Positions 1 to 9,222 of a DNA stretch of 64,000 nt are shown here, piece by piece (the stretch's first letter is position 1; each line of letters starts with the position of its first letter). Below the pieces are notes generated by a model. It was not told the origin of the DNA. It did no database searches and worked only from the letters and a program-made list of their open reading frames with translations. This DNA comes from an uncultured Pseudoteredinibacter sp. Its GTDB lineage: Bacteria > Pseudomonadota > Gammaproteobacteria > Pseudomonadales > Cellvibrionaceae. The stretch covers positions 372,001 to 436,000 of the forward strand of contig NZ_CANMYE010000003.1 in NCBI RefSeq assembly GCF_947502065.1. Reading direction: 5' to 3'. The position numbers and the translations under genes were made by a program.

Positions 1-548
1 GATAGCATTGCCTGGGCCTTTTGGTAACTTGCAAAAGCTTGCGAAAAATTCTTTTCCCCAGAGTAAACATCACCCAATATCAGAGCACTGTGAAACGCAA
101 TCTGATAATCACCTGTAGCTTCGGCATCTTGTATAACTTCGATCAACCACGGTTTGGACTGATCACCCTTAGACAAATTGGCATAGGCCAAGCCTAGCAA
201 CATCTTGCTATAGCGAAGAAAGGAAGGAGAAACCGGAGATTGCTCATGGATAGCAAGTAGCTTTCGCCGTGCGTCAATTGACTCTTGCAGCTTTCCTGTT
301 CGTACAAGCGCGTTTTGATAATAAAGATAGAACTCACCTTGAATAGCAAGAGAGTATGATGGAAGTTGCTCAATATAGGCTTCAAGCTTTTGCCTCTCTT
401 GCAAATCGGACTTCATCAGAAAACGCTCTTTTTCAATCTTGGATAAAAGATCTGGAAGCCCTTCTGCCCAAAGCTGGGGTGCCCCACTGATTATGGTGGC
501 GGCAAACATAGAAATTAACAGCAGCCATGCTTTATTCTTATTTCGCAT
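1..548 (-). CDS. Secreted helical-repeat (TPR-like) protein, 5' part only
   Basis: The reading frame starts at an ATG whose complement ends at 548 and runs off the left edge, so only the first 182 residues are present. The first 28 residues look like a signal peptide (positive start, then WLLLISMFAATIISG). The rest is helical with repeated A/L/Y spacing typical of TPR-like repeats, including YQNALVRTGKLQESIDARRK and, at the edge, SQAFASYQKAQAML. In gammaproteobacteria such N-termini often belong to periplasmic sensor parts of GGDEF or kinase proteins, but the C-terminal domain is outside the window, so no function is assigned. It is divergent from the gene at 962. Confidence 0.7.
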   Translation of the reverse strand, partial: MRNKNKAWLLLISMFAATIISGAPQLWAEGLPDLLSKIEKERFLMKSDLQERQKLEAYIEQLPSYSLAIQGEFYLYYQNALVRTGKLQESIDARRKLLAIHEQSPVSPSFLRYSKMLLGLAYANLSKGDQSKPWLIEVIQDAEATGDYQIAFHSALILGDVYSGEKNFSQAFASYQKAQAML

Positions 549-961
549 CTTTAACCTGACTCACTAGACTCGTAATCACAGCTATTCAGGCTAATGGGGC
601 TTGAGCGCCTCCCCGTTTCCCCTGAGTATCTTAGTTAAAGCTAACACACTTAAGTTGGGGCCCGAGTCCACCATTCATACAATTAACGCTTAGTTATTAA
701 CCAGATAAATTACAAACTAGCACTTTATAATCAATCATGAGATTCAGATATCACATCCACGACCCTTCATGATCAACGCAGCCTATATCAAGCGCTGAGC
801 ACAGCCTTAGCTAATTGAGATTATAAAACGTGAAATGACATCACACGCCCCAAAAACTGATCACTTTTCGAGCACTTTATTGTGAAAATGGAAGCTTGAT
901 GGTCAAGCGGCCCTGGGGCACACTAAGCGCCGTTTCTCTAATATAGGCTAAGGATGTCAAA
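549..961. other. Divergent intergenic region
   Basis: This 413-bp stretch separates two divergent genes and must carry both promoters. A TATAAT hexamer lies at 726-731 on the plus strand, but I see no convincing -35 at the usual distance. A short inverted repeat, CTTGATGGTCAAG, lies near 895-907; its 3-nt spacing does not fit an Fnr/Anr site. No gene or RNA is recognised. Confidence 0.4.
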
Positions 962-2854
962 ATGGCTTTTGATTACGGCTCGATTGATCTCGGACTCAGA
1001 AACCCCTTTAAAAAGGAAGGGGCGGTAACTGCAATTCGAGGGGCTGCCGAAGTAGTGATGGGCGTGTTCCTACTATTTAAAGCGGCCGCTGTTGTTAAAG
1101 AAAATGCTGGTATCGGATGGATCTTGGTGCTGTTCGGTTTATTTCTATTAGCCAGCGGCATTCGCTTTTGTGCCAGTGGTATCATCGCTACATTGCGATT
1201 CTTTGTTGGTCGTAATCACCCAACTTCACTGGCGCAGAACTTTAGTCATTCAGAAGCCAGTACCGCCAAGGAAGAATACGACCATCTCGCTTATACCCGC
1301 CAAGGCCTTACCGAGATGCTGGTGGGCCGTAAGAATTCCACCTTTGTAGAACCAGAAGGTATTGTCGCCCGCTTTATGCACAGCGTGTTTCCAAAACTTA
1401 CCTTTATGCCCTACCCAGTTCGCAATATGGCACAACATCTTTTTGGTGCTTGGGTTAGAACCGCTGTCGCGCTTATTGCCTACGCCCTAACAGCTTTTGT
1501 CTCGCTGGCAGGCTTTGCAGGCGATATTGGAGAGTTTGCCTTCCCTGCCTATTCTGTAGCCTTGACCATCTACTTATTATTAGTTTGGCGCGCTGCAGGA
1601 AAAGATATTAATCGCACAGCGGATAAACGTATTTCTAGCTTAGGCGGTAAAGAGCTGACGAAAGTAGTCGCCGGCGCTATATTGCTGCCTGTCATCGTTG
1701 GCTTGGCTTTGTCATTCGCCTTAAAGGCCAGTGGTTGGAGCACGCTTAAACTGGGCGAAACTTTGGCTTGGCTGCCGGCGCCCAACACCTGGGCTTATCT
1801 TCTAGGCATAAGTGTAGCCGCCGTTATCGTAACTATTCTCTGTGCCTTGATGTTGAAAAAGCGTTTAGCCTATTGTGACCCTAAGGCCGAAGTTTCAGAG
1901 CTTAGAGAGAACTGGCAGGAATCTGTTCACCCCAATGAGATTTTTATTAATCTCGACAATTTGGTCATGGCTAATCGCCGTTATAAAGAGGTGCCTAACC
2001 GTGTTTATCAAGAGTTAGAACCCAACCTTGAAGAGCAGGTAGAAGGTAAAGGCAAGTTTTTTGGCGAGATGATTCAAGAAGTGCAACCTAAATTTAAAGC
2101 GATGGATTTAGGTCCAGCTTTTAATAGCAGCCGTATGCTTAGCCTAATTACAGGCAATATCGGCTTTTTGCTAGCCTCCCTATTAACTGTTTGGCTAGCA
2201 TTTAATGTGGGTGAGCTTTACAACTACATTAATGACATTGGCTTTAAGCGTTTAGGCTCTGCCCTTAGTGATACTCAAATTACGGAGCTGTCAACACTGG
2301 CCGGCTCGGTTATTCATGTGTTTTTAGCGGCGGTATTTATTCGTGCTTTTGCGCGCATCTTAAGTAATGCAGCCCATGTTTTCTTTGCGGAAATGCAATT
2401 TGAGAGCCACCTAATCTATGTAAAAGTGGAAGGTACATTTACCGAATCGAAAATATCCACCGGCACCAGCATTCACGATTCTACCCGCTCAGAAAATACC
2501 TTGGTGCGCTCTAGCATTACCCCATGGGTCATTGTCAGCCGTATCGTTTCCAGCACCTTCGCCGCCAGCGGTATGCGCAACTTAGAGCACCCACGTTATA
2601 TTTTGGAAATGCATAAAAACGATCAAGAGCTGGCCAGTATTCGTGGTGACGTTATCGGCTTCTTGAAAGATCGCGAATCTATCGCAGCGATTACCAGCGA
2701 ACGTGATCTGCACAATGCTTCTCAGATTCACGACATCAATCAACAGTCCCGCGCTATCCCGATGCAAAATCAAGCTAACCTTATCCAACAGGATGAGGAA
2801 GCGGCTGGCTATTTACGACAAGAGCAGGATCTAACGGACCCAAGTAAAGACTAA
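962..2854 (+). CDS. Large multi-pass membrane protein, function unknown
   Basis: This 630-residue protein has hydrophobic segments near residues 25-60 (two helices), 165-210, 235-260, 280-300, 395-420 and 445-470. Long soluble stretches separate them, and the C-terminal tail of about 130 residues is polar and Q/D/E rich. I recognise no catalytic motif or family. The start is supported by a purine-rich stretch (AAGGA) 8 nt upstream of the ATG. It stands alone, with a divergent gene upstream and an imelysin fragment pointing towards its 3' end. It could be a scaffold or transport-associated membrane protein, but the sequence does not decide this. Confidence 0.75.
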   Translation: MAFDYGSIDLGLRNPFKKEGAVTAIRGAAEVVMGVFLLFKAAAVVKENAGIGWILVLFGLFLLASGIRFCASGIIATLRFFVGRNHPTSLAQNFSHSEASTAKEEYDHLAYTRQGLTEMLVGRKNSTFVEPEGIVARFMHSVFPKLTFMPYPVRNMAQHLFGAWVRTAVALIAYALTAFVSLAGFAGDIGEFAFPAYSVALTIYLLLVWRAAGKDINRTADKRISSLGGKELTKVVAGAILLPVIVGLALSFALKASGWSTLKLGETLAWLPAPNTWAYLLGISVAAVIVTILCALMLKKRLAYCDPKAEVSELRENWQESVHPNEIFINLDNLVMANRRYKEVPNRVYQELEPNLEEQVEGKGKFFGEMIQEVQPKFKAMDLGPAFNSSRMLSLITGNIGFLLASLLTVWLAFNVGELYNYINDIGFKRLGSALSDTQITELSTLAGSVIHVFLAAVFIRAFARILSNAAHVFFAEMQFESHLIYVKVEGTFTESKISTGTSIHDSTRSENTLVRSSITPWVIVSRIVSSTFAASGMRNLEHPRYILEMHKNDQELASIRGDVIGFLKDRESIAAITSERDLHNASQIHDINQQSRAIPMQNQANLIQQDEEAAGYLRQEQDLTDPSKD

Positions 2855-2860
2855 ATAATC

Positions 2861-3082
2861 CTAAACCCTGGGGCGCTTTTGCCCTAGGGTAGGCCAGCAG
2901 ACTAGCAATGCTCTTGCTAACTTCTTGGCAGTTTGTAAAGCATCCTCAAAGGTCGCGTGAGCAATATCGGCATAATGCGTAACGACTTGCTTTTCAGTCT
3001 CCCCTTCAGCATAAAGATTGGGCGATAGCACCGCGGCCATAGCGATAGCTTTTAAAATAAAACGCTTAGAGCTAAATAACAT
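2861..3082 (-). pseudogene. Truncated 5' remnant of an imelysin-like gene
   Basis: The 73-codon frame begins with a signal peptide (residues 1-25, ending SPNLYA) followed by VVTHYADIAHATFEDALQTA. That resembles the N-terminus of imelysin/EfeO-like periplasmic iron-regulated proteins (typically VxxYADIAYAxYxDALxxA); intact members are usually 350-450 residues. Similarity stops after about residue 57 (AKKL), and the frame then runs through an unrelated tail into a stop next to the membrane-protein gene. The best reading is a decayed gene whose C-terminal 80-90 percent was deleted. Nearby iron-uptake genes fit an imelysin origin. It could still be expressed as a short exported peptide. Confidence 0.6.
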
Positions 3083-3338
3083 GGAGCTTCCTCGAGCTAG
3101 TTGCTGTGTTGAATATACAGTGCCTATTTGATACCGCCGCTTGCCAAGCAGAGTTCAGCCTATGCAGATGACGGCCTTGTGGTACATTTTGAGCCCGAAA
3201 CTCTACCACCAAATGCAAATAATTATCAACAAGATGTAGGCTAGTTTCTCTCCTCTTGCAGGTAAAACCCATAATCAATATGGCCTTATGCAATATATTA
3301 ACGATAAAATCGCATCGAATTCGCCCAAGGAGTTAAGG

Positions 3339-3803
3339 ATGAACCACCTAAAAATTATCATTCCAATCTATTTGGCCATTAGCTCAGCCTGCACTCTCGC
3401 TGATACCCAATATGGCAGCGGCGCCCAAATGAATCAGTTAGAAGATTTGGCGCAAGTGATGCAGGCACCGAAAAATTACAATAAGCAGACCATTACCGTA
3501 AAAGGTATCATCAAAGAGGTCTGCCATAAAAAAGGCTGCTGGATGGAGTTAAGTGCTGGCGAGCAATACGACAACTTGATCGTAAAGGTAAAAGACGGAG
3601 ATATGGTTTTTCCTATTAGTGCTAGAGGAAAAACAGCTTATGCGACCGGCGTATTAAACAGTACGGAATTAAATATCGAGCAGACTCAAGCCTACTTAGC
3701 CCACCGAGCTGAAGAAAATAAGCTTGAATTTGACCCCGCCTCGGTAACAGAGGGCATGACCCTTTACCGCCTAAAACCCACTGGTGTAACCATCAGCGAT
3801 TAA
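3339..3803 (+). CDS. DUF4920-type small secreted protein
   Basis: The product is 154 residues with an N-terminal signal peptide (MNHLKIIIPIYLAISSACTLA). The mature part resembles DUF4920 proteins: a beta-rich domain with the motif KEVCHKKGCWMEL, containing two cysteines spaced CHKKGC, and a conserved RGKTAYATGVL segment. The ATG at 3339 is preferred over an in-frame ATG at 3288 because AAGGAG ends 6 nt upstream and the signal peptide then begins correctly. The CxxxxC-H cluster suggests metal or redox binding, but this is inference. It lies between an imelysin remnant and a Fur-controlled receptor gene. Confidence 0.75.
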   Translation: MNHLKIIIPIYLAISSACTLADTQYGSGAQMNQLEDLAQVMQAPKNYNKQTITVKGIIKEVCHKKGCWMELSAGEQYDNLIVKVKDGDMVFPISARGKTAYATGVLNSTELNIEQTQAYLAHRAEENKLEFDPASVTEGMTLYRLKPTGVTISD

Positions 3804-3918
3804 GCATCATGGCCATCGCCTGTTATTGCTGCAATTGATGGCCATATTCCCCTCTTATTTAGCCCGCTTCTATTCTTGCTTTTAACCACCCGCTCTAGAT
3901 AGTAACAATTAATATTTG

Positions 3919-3935
3919 TTAATGATTATCATTAA
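3919..3935 (+). promoter_or_regulatory. Fur box upstream of siderophore receptor
   Basis: TTAATGATTATCATTAA is a perfect 17-nt palindrome with a single central base. It matches the core of the classical Fur consensus at nearly every position. It lies about 100 nt upstream of the receptor ATG at 4037, so it should give iron-repressed expression of the receptor and probably of the whole 4037-9211 operon. Confidence 0.85.
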
Positions 3936-4036
3936 TGATACTGTGCGCACAAATCGAAAGATGGGGCCGCCAGTAAGCCTCACGACAATGCTGTGATAGC
4001 CAAGTTTTTTGGTATTTAATTGGAGACTACAGTTAC

Positions 4037-6229
4037 ATGTCGTTTAAGAACACAAAACAGAAAAATATGCTGGGCACAGCTTTGCTCTCTGCCCTCACCA
4101 TCAGCCCTCTAGCCCAAGCCGATCAGCAAAAAAATTCGCAGATCGAAGAGCTGAAAGTTATTGGCCACAAAGATGGTCTAATGCAAGTTAAAAGCCCTAC
4201 CGCCAGTAAAATGAATTTGTCATTTAAAGAAACTGGTCGTTCAATCACTCAATTAAGCGAACAACAACTAAAAGACTTGGCACTGGAAAATGTTCGCCAA
4301 GCTTTCGACTATGTTGCAGGCTTTCGCGGTAACGGTCCTGCCGACCGTACTTATACGGCGCGCGGCGTTCGCACCAGTATCGATAATGTAATGGTTGATG
4401 GCTTACGCTCGCTTCAAGGGGGAGAAGCGGGTACAGGTTCGCGTTTACCGAGCACATTCAACGCAGAAGCGACAACGTTTTTGCGTGGTCCAGCGGGCTT
4501 ACTCTACGGTGCAGGTGTTGGCGGTGGCATGATCAATATCACCACTAAAAAGCCAGAGGCGGACAGTAAAACCACTCTTGCCCTGGGTAGCCGCTCCTAT
4601 GTGACCGATGGCAGCAGCTTTGATTCTAACCGTTTCACATTGGGCTTAGATAGCACCGGGGCACTGATCGAAGAGGACGTACTCTATCGGGTAATCGCGC
4701 AATACACCCCTGATGGAGACCACTTCCAAGAAGGTCGCAGTGTTGATGAAAAACTAATCGATGTCGCTATGACATTTAATGTTGGTGACTCTACTCGCAT
4801 CACACCTCGTATTGAAAGCTCTGAGCGAGAGCGCTCGGGCGGCAGCGGCTATGCCGACGGCGTGTTCGAAAGCAACTTCTTTAGCGGCGATGTCAGCACT
4901 TACGGCAAGCCTGTCAACCGCAGCTATTACTACGGTAGCAACAAAGACAAGGGCGATAACTCTTCGCGCAGTTTTAGTGTTTTATTTGAACATGAATTAA
5001 ACACTGATTGGGATTTGCGTTTACGAGCCCGTAAAAACGAGACCGAATCTGAGTCGCTAGATTTATACATCAGCGACAGCAGCGGACTTGGCAATAGCAT
5101 CGGCGAAGATGAAATCAATCGTAAGTGGGTATACGCCAAAGGCGATGATGAATACGTACTTTATGATGCTGCTATCGAAGGTAAATTTTCTACTGGAGAT
5201 ATCGAGCACCACCTATTACTGGGTGCCAACTATCGTGACATGGACGTAGGCTTTGCGCGTAAGTTTCAAAGCAACAGCGATGCGGTTGGCAAGAATACCA
5301 TTTCAGCATCAAACCCTCGCCAGCAGCTCGTTGGTCCAGTACCCGCAGATTTAATGGAGGTGGACTTAACGCCTCGCAACGAAAAAGATACCAATATCTA
5401 TATAAAAGATCGTATCAGTTTCGGTGATTTAACGCTGGCTGCTGGCCTTGCCTACGTAAAACAAGAACAGCAGGAAAGTCGCAGTGGTAACTCCTATAGC
5501 GGAGAATTCAGCGATACTATTTGGGATATTGGCGCCGTTTACGCCTTAAATGACGATATTAATGTTTTTGCTACCTACAGCCGTTCTTACGACCCTGTAA
5601 GTGCACGCTGGATTACTCAATACGGCCAAGGAAAAACCAACTTCCAACCAGTTGAGGGTGATAACTACGAGATCGGTGTCAAAGGCGATTTCTTCGACAA
5701 ACGCCTAAGCTCAGGTGTAACTCTGTTCCGTTTAGAGCGATCTAACAGCACCAAGTTTGAACGTATTGATGGTGTGTGGCACCTGACCCAGCTAGAAGGT
5801 GCAAGCTTCCGCTCAGAAGGATTAGAGTGGGATGCAAGCTTAGCCATCAGCGATCAGTGGCTAAGTAATATCAGTTACGCCTTCACTCGAGCCTATGACA
5901 CCATTGGCAACAGCGAAGGGCGTCAGGCTTCTAATACCCCAAAACACAGTCTAGCTTGGTGGAATACTTACCAACTAACAGGTGATCTAGAAGACTTCCG
6001 CCTTGGTGGCGGTGTGCGATTCGAGTCAGACCGCTACGATGGAAACTATATTCTTGAGGAATATGTTGAAGCGGATATGGGCGTTTACTACGACTCCGAT
6101 AGCATCAATGCTTCCTTGGTTCTAAGAAACGCTTTTGATAAGAACCGTGCTGAAGCTGGTGCAAACTGGGTAACCGTACAACCTAACGATCCTCGCTCGG
6201 TAAACCTAAGTGTTAGTTACAGCTTTTAA
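4037..6229 (+). CDS. TonB-dependent siderophore receptor
   Basis: This is a 730-residue outer-membrane receptor of the ferric-siderophore type. Residues 1-28 form a signal peptide. A TonB-box-like IEELKVIG lies near residue 35. The plug follows (about 60-170, with YTARGVRTSIDNVMVDGLRS and FLRGPAGLLYGAGVGGGMIN), then a 22-strand barrel ending in the aromatic C-terminus SVSYSF. There is no extra N-terminal signalling domain and no FecIR pair beside it, so control is probably by Fur alone (box at 3919-3935). It heads the operon encoding the PiuC-like, DUF3649, PepSY-TM and DUF3325 proteins, a layout common in ferric-siderophore uptake loci. The ligand cannot be deduced. Confidence 0.93.
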   Translation: MSFKNTKQKNMLGTALLSALTISPLAQADQQKNSQIEELKVIGHKDGLMQVKSPTASKMNLSFKETGRSITQLSEQQLKDLALENVRQAFDYVAGFRGNGPADRTYTARGVRTSIDNVMVDGLRSLQGGEAGTGSRLPSTFNAEATTFLRGPAGLLYGAGVGGGMINITTKKPEADSKTTLALGSRSYVTDGSSFDSNRFTLGLDSTGALIEEDVLYRVIAQYTPDGDHFQEGRSVDEKLIDVAMTFNVGDSTRITPRIESSERERSGGSGYADGVFESNFFSGDVSTYGKPVNRSYYYGSNKDKGDNSSRSFSVLFEHELNTDWDLRLRARKNETESESLDLYISDSSGLGNSIGEDEINRKWVYAKGDDEYVLYDAAIEGKFSTGDIEHHLLLGANYRDMDVGFARKFQSNSDAVGKNTISASNPRQQLVGPVPADLMEVDLTPRNEKDTNIYIKDRISFGDLTLAAGLAYVKQEQQESRSGNSYSGEFSDTIWDIGAVYALNDDINVFATYSRSYDPVSARWITQYGQGKTNFQPVEGDNYEIGVKGDFFDKRLSSGVTLFRLERSNSTKFERIDGVWHLTQLEGASFRSEGLEWDASLAISDQWLSNISYAFTRAYDTIGNSEGRQASNTPKHSLAWWNTYQLTGDLEDFRLGGGVRFESDRYDGNYILEEYVEADMGVYYDSDSINASLVLRNAFDKNRAEAGANWVTVQPNDPRSVNLSVSYSF

Positions 6230-6250
6230 CTAACTCCTTAACTAGTGGCA

Positions 6251-6275
6251 GCGCAGGCCCCCCAAAGGCTTGCGC
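6251..6275 (+). terminator. Hairpin after receptor gene (possible attenuator)
   Basis: GCGCAGGCC and GGCTTGCGC pair over 9 bp (one G-T) around a 7-nt loop. The stem is followed by TGTTTACG, which is only weakly U-rich. It sits between the receptor and the piuC-like gene and may reduce read-through so that the receptor is made in excess. Confidence 0.5.
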
Positions 6276-6335
6276 TGTTTACGATTATAAATCGCAAATT
6301 TTTAAGTAACCTAATACCTACATTTTAGATAAAAC

Positions 6336-7007
6336 ATGATTATTACCGTAGATAGCTTATTAACAACTGAACAAGTTTCCGCTATTAACAAACTCATTGA
6401 TAGTGGCCACTTCGAAGATGGCCAAAATACTGCTGGCTGGCATGCAAAAACAGTAAAGCAAAATCGACAATGGCAAGGTAATCAAGAACAGCAAGACGAA
6501 CTTGATCATTTTCTTAGTATCGCTCTCAGCCAAAATACCAAATTCACTACCGCCAGTTACCCTAAGCACATTCAGCCTTTTATGGTCAGCGAAAGCCGTG
6601 ATGGCGGCCATTATGGTATGCACACCGATGACGCATTGATGGGTAAAGAAGGGATCGCTCGCAGCGACTTATCCTGCACTATTTTTTTGAGTGACCCCAA
6701 AAGCTATCAAGGCGGTGAACTTCATATGGATTACTTTGGGCAAGGCTTAGAATTTAAGCTTGCCGCTGGCGATGCCATTATTTATCCAAGTACTACCCTG
6801 CATGAAGTAAAGCCGGTTACAAACGGCACCAGAAGAGTTGCCTTAACATGGATAGAAAGCTATGTGCGTGACGCCAGCAAACGTGAAATTCTCTACGATT
6901 TGGACTGTGCAAGACGCGATGTAATGCAACAGCAAGGCAAGACAGAAGCTTTCGATAAAATCACTAAAAGTCACGCTAATCTGCTACGTCAATGGGCTGA
7001 CACCTAA
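6336..7007 (+). CDS. piuC: PKHD-type Fe(II)/2-oxoglutarate dioxygenase (PiuC/YbiX family)
   Basis: At 223 residues this is the usual family length. The double-stranded beta-helix metal triad is visible as H96-x-D98 in HYGMHTDDALMG and H156 in STTLHEVKPV, with the 2-oxoglutarate-binding arginine at R166 or R167 (GTRRVALTW). The C-terminal SYVRDASKREILYDLD segment is typical of PKHD-type hydroxylases. These genes accompany TonB-dependent siderophore receptors and are iron-repressed; the physiological substrate is not established. The stop overlaps the next start (TAATG), so the two genes are probably translationally coupled. Confidence 0.9.
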   Translation: MIITVDSLLTTEQVSAINKLIDSGHFEDGQNTAGWHAKTVKQNRQWQGNQEQQDELDHFLSIALSQNTKFTTASYPKHIQPFMVSESRDGGHYGMHTDDALMGKEGIARSDLSCTIFLSDPKSYQGGELHMDYFGQGLEFKLAAGDAIIYPSTTLHEVKPVTNGTRRVALTWIESYVRDASKREILYDLDCARRDVMQQQGKTEAFDKITKSHANLLRQWADT

Positions 7008-7303
7008 TGAAAAAACTGAATGCATATTTTAGATCTTACAATGGCCAGGTGTTGCTACGCCTAATTGCAGCCATTCTTATCGGTTACCTGGCAAGTAATG
7101 CGATTGGCGTAGTAATGGCGAAGTCCCTAGATCGATGGACCAGCCTACACTTGTCTGAAGCAAGCCTATACGCTTCTTTGAGTGCATTTTTCATTTACAG
7201 CGTGATCATACTCTGGGCATTTAGCGTGCGCTCCCAGAAGAAACTATGGCGACAGCTATCAGTGCTCACTTTCATTTTCGCAGTTCTGGCTTATGTTATT
7301 TAG
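7007..7303 (+). CDS. DUF3649-like iron-uptake membrane protein
   Basis: The product is 98 residues with three predicted membrane segments (about 15-38, 54-70 and 80-97). Length, topology and position between a PiuC-like gene and a PepSY-TM gene match DUF3649 proteins, which recur in siderophore-receptor operons. Its ATG shares one base with the stop of the upstream gene. The biochemical role is unknown; a contribution to reduction or movement of iron across the inner membrane is inferred from context only. Confidence 0.75.
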   Translation: MKKLNAYFRSYNGQVLLRLIAAILIGYLASNAIGVVMAKSLDRWTSLHLSEASLYASLSAFFIYSVIILWAFSVRSQKKLWRQLSVLTFIFAVLAYVI

Positions 7304-7337
7304 CAGGCTAGATCGACAATTCTAAGAAACGAATACC

Positions 7338-8900
7338 ATGAAAAAAGATTTCCGACATTCAATGATATGGCTGCACACATGGGCAGGCCTAGTGTTTTGC
7401 TGGTTGCTCTACTTTATGTTTGTTACCGGCACTTTAGGTTACCTAGATAGCGAGCTTGATAGCTGGATGAAGCCTGAGCTGAGTGCGGCCGAGGAAGTCA
7501 GTTTAGAAACTGATCTCAGTGCAGCGGTAACTTATCTTCAAGCTCATGCCGCCGATGCTGAACGCTGGTTTATTTCACCTGCCAATCATCGTGACAACCC
7601 ACAATTAAGAGTCTCTTGGCGATACCCGAGAGATTCAGAAAAAAGCAACGGTCGAGAGCTTATTAACCGAGATACTGGCGAAGAACTCCATCACAGAGAA
7701 ACGGCAGGCGGGCAAACCTTATATCGAATGCATTACCGCTTACACTATTTACCGAGCGGTTGGGGCTTTCGCTTAGTGGGGATTTTCACCTTAGCCATGT
7801 TTATCGCCCTGCTTACCGGTGTGGTCGCTCACCGTAAATTGTTTAAAGATTTCTTTAGCTTTCGCCCCCAAAAAGGTAAAACCGCCTGGCTTGATATGCA
7901 TAATCTAAGCAGCATCGCGTCCCTTCCCTTTCAGCTTATGATTACCTATAGCGGACTCATCTTCGCTATTAGTACTTGGATGCCCTTTGTTGGCGTAGCG
8001 GCCTACGATTTCGATGTCAAATCGCTGCGAGCTGATATCAATGAAATGCGCGGCCGATCTAGCGTCAAAGCGGCCGGAGAAAGTGCTAACTTGGTTGGTA
8101 TGGACATATTGAGCCAAAATATTGAAGCCTCCATCAACGACGGTGCCTTAGTGCGCTTTATCGAAATTAAAAATCCAAATGATCGCAATGCTAAGATATT
8201 CGTCAACCCCCACCTGAGTGGTCCAGTTCAAGAACAAAACAAGCTTCAGTTTGATGGTCGCAGTGGCAAGCTCGAATCTAGCAAAGAGCAAAGTGGAGCC
8301 CTGCAAACTCGCAATGTCTTCATTAATTTGCACGAAGGCTTATTTGCCGGGCCAGCTTTAAGGCTTCTCTATATCTTATCCGGAATATTAGGCACTTTGA
8401 TGGTAGCTACCGGTGCAATTTACTATGCCCAAAAACGCAAACGCCCTACACATGCGCTCAGTAAACAACAGATGTTAGTCAACATCGTAAATGGCGGCAC
8501 TATTATCGGCCTCCCCATCTCAATTTGCATTTTTATGATATCCAATCGACTATTGGCAATAGAGCTTGATCAGCGAGCCGATTGGGAGGTTCACAGTATG
8601 TTTTTGGCATGGTTAGCGAGTTTTGTACTGGCTGCCTTTTGGGTAAAAGATGCTATGTGGAAAAAGCTCACTCTTGTGCTCAGCATCGCGCTTTTCACCG
8701 TACCTATCGTCAACTTCTTCAGTACGAACCGAGGCCTAGGTCAGAGCAGCTGGCAAAACGACACTCTATTTGTTGCGACTGATGTTGTTATGCTTAGCAT
8801 GGCAGCTATCAGCCTTCTGCTATGGGCCATCTTAAGTAAAAAAGAGCAACGACAACAGAGCCCGATTAGATCCTCAAACGCACATAGTGCAGTCGCATAA
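7338..8900 (+). CDS. PepSY-associated TM protein (PiuB-like)
   Basis: This 520-residue inner-membrane protein begins with the PepSY-TM signature (HSMIWLHTWAGLVFCWLLYF then GTLGYLDSELDSWMKPE). It has a periplasmic PepSY-like region, a second helix pair near 150-165 and 190-215, a further periplasmic loop, and a bundle of about five helices between 340 and 500. Conserved histidines such as LHTWAG and MHYRLHYLPSGWGF are typical and are thought to bind heme in related reductases. It probably takes part in reductive release of iron from siderophores, an inference from the family and the operon. Confidence 0.85.
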   Translation: MKKDFRHSMIWLHTWAGLVFCWLLYFMFVTGTLGYLDSELDSWMKPELSAAEEVSLETDLSAAVTYLQAHAADAERWFISPANHRDNPQLRVSWRYPRDSEKSNGRELINRDTGEELHHRETAGGQTLYRMHYRLHYLPSGWGFRLVGIFTLAMFIALLTGVVAHRKLFKDFFSFRPQKGKTAWLDMHNLSSIASLPFQLMITYSGLIFAISTWMPFVGVAAYDFDVKSLRADINEMRGRSSVKAAGESANLVGMDILSQNIEASINDGALVRFIEIKNPNDRNAKIFVNPHLSGPVQEQNKLQFDGRSGKLESSKEQSGALQTRNVFINLHEGLFAGPALRLLYILSGILGTLMVATGAIYYAQKRKRPTHALSKQQMLVNIVNGGTIIGLPISICIFMISNRLLAIELDQRADWEVHSMFLAWLASFVLAAFWVKDAMWKKLTLVLSIALFTVPIVNFFSTNRGLGQSSWQNDTLFVATDVVMLSMAAISLLLWAILSKKEQRQQSPIRSSNAHSAVA

Positions 8901-8911
8901 AGGGAATATCG

Positions 8912-9211
8912 ATGACTATTTTTGCTGTACTGATCATTAGCTGCTTAGGGCTTTCCTGCATGGCTTTTGCGAAGCCAAAACACTGGAAAGTTATCCCTTT
9001 TTTGAGTCAATTTCGCCACCCCGGAAAAAGAGTTCAAGAGCTCATGCAGTACTTAGGCGCCATACTACTGATACTGGCCGTTTACACTTGCCAACTGAAT
9101 TGGGGCTGGGCGCTTGGATTGTGTTTTTATGCGGGGGTTCTTAGTATCGCATTGTTTTTTGTAAGCTTAGTGATCAGCTACTTCGAGAATACTGTAAAAA
9201 ACAAGCTTTAG
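8912..9211 (+). CDS. DUF3325-like membrane protein
   Basis: The product is 99 residues with three hydrophobic segments (about 1-20, 45-64 and 68-92) and the motif AKPKHWKVI, matching DUF3325 proteins that end PiuC/PepSY iron operons. It starts 11 nt after the PepSY-TM stop, with AAAGGGA upstream as ribosome binding site. Function is unknown. It converges on the diguanylate cyclase at 9223 with only 11 nt between stops. Confidence 0.75.
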   Translation: MTIFAVLIISCLGLSCMAFAKPKHWKVIPFLSQFRHPGKRVQELMQYLGAILLILAVYTCQLNWGWALGLCFYAGVLSIALFFVSLVISYFENTVKNKL

Positions 9212-9222
9212 CATGGGGTCGC

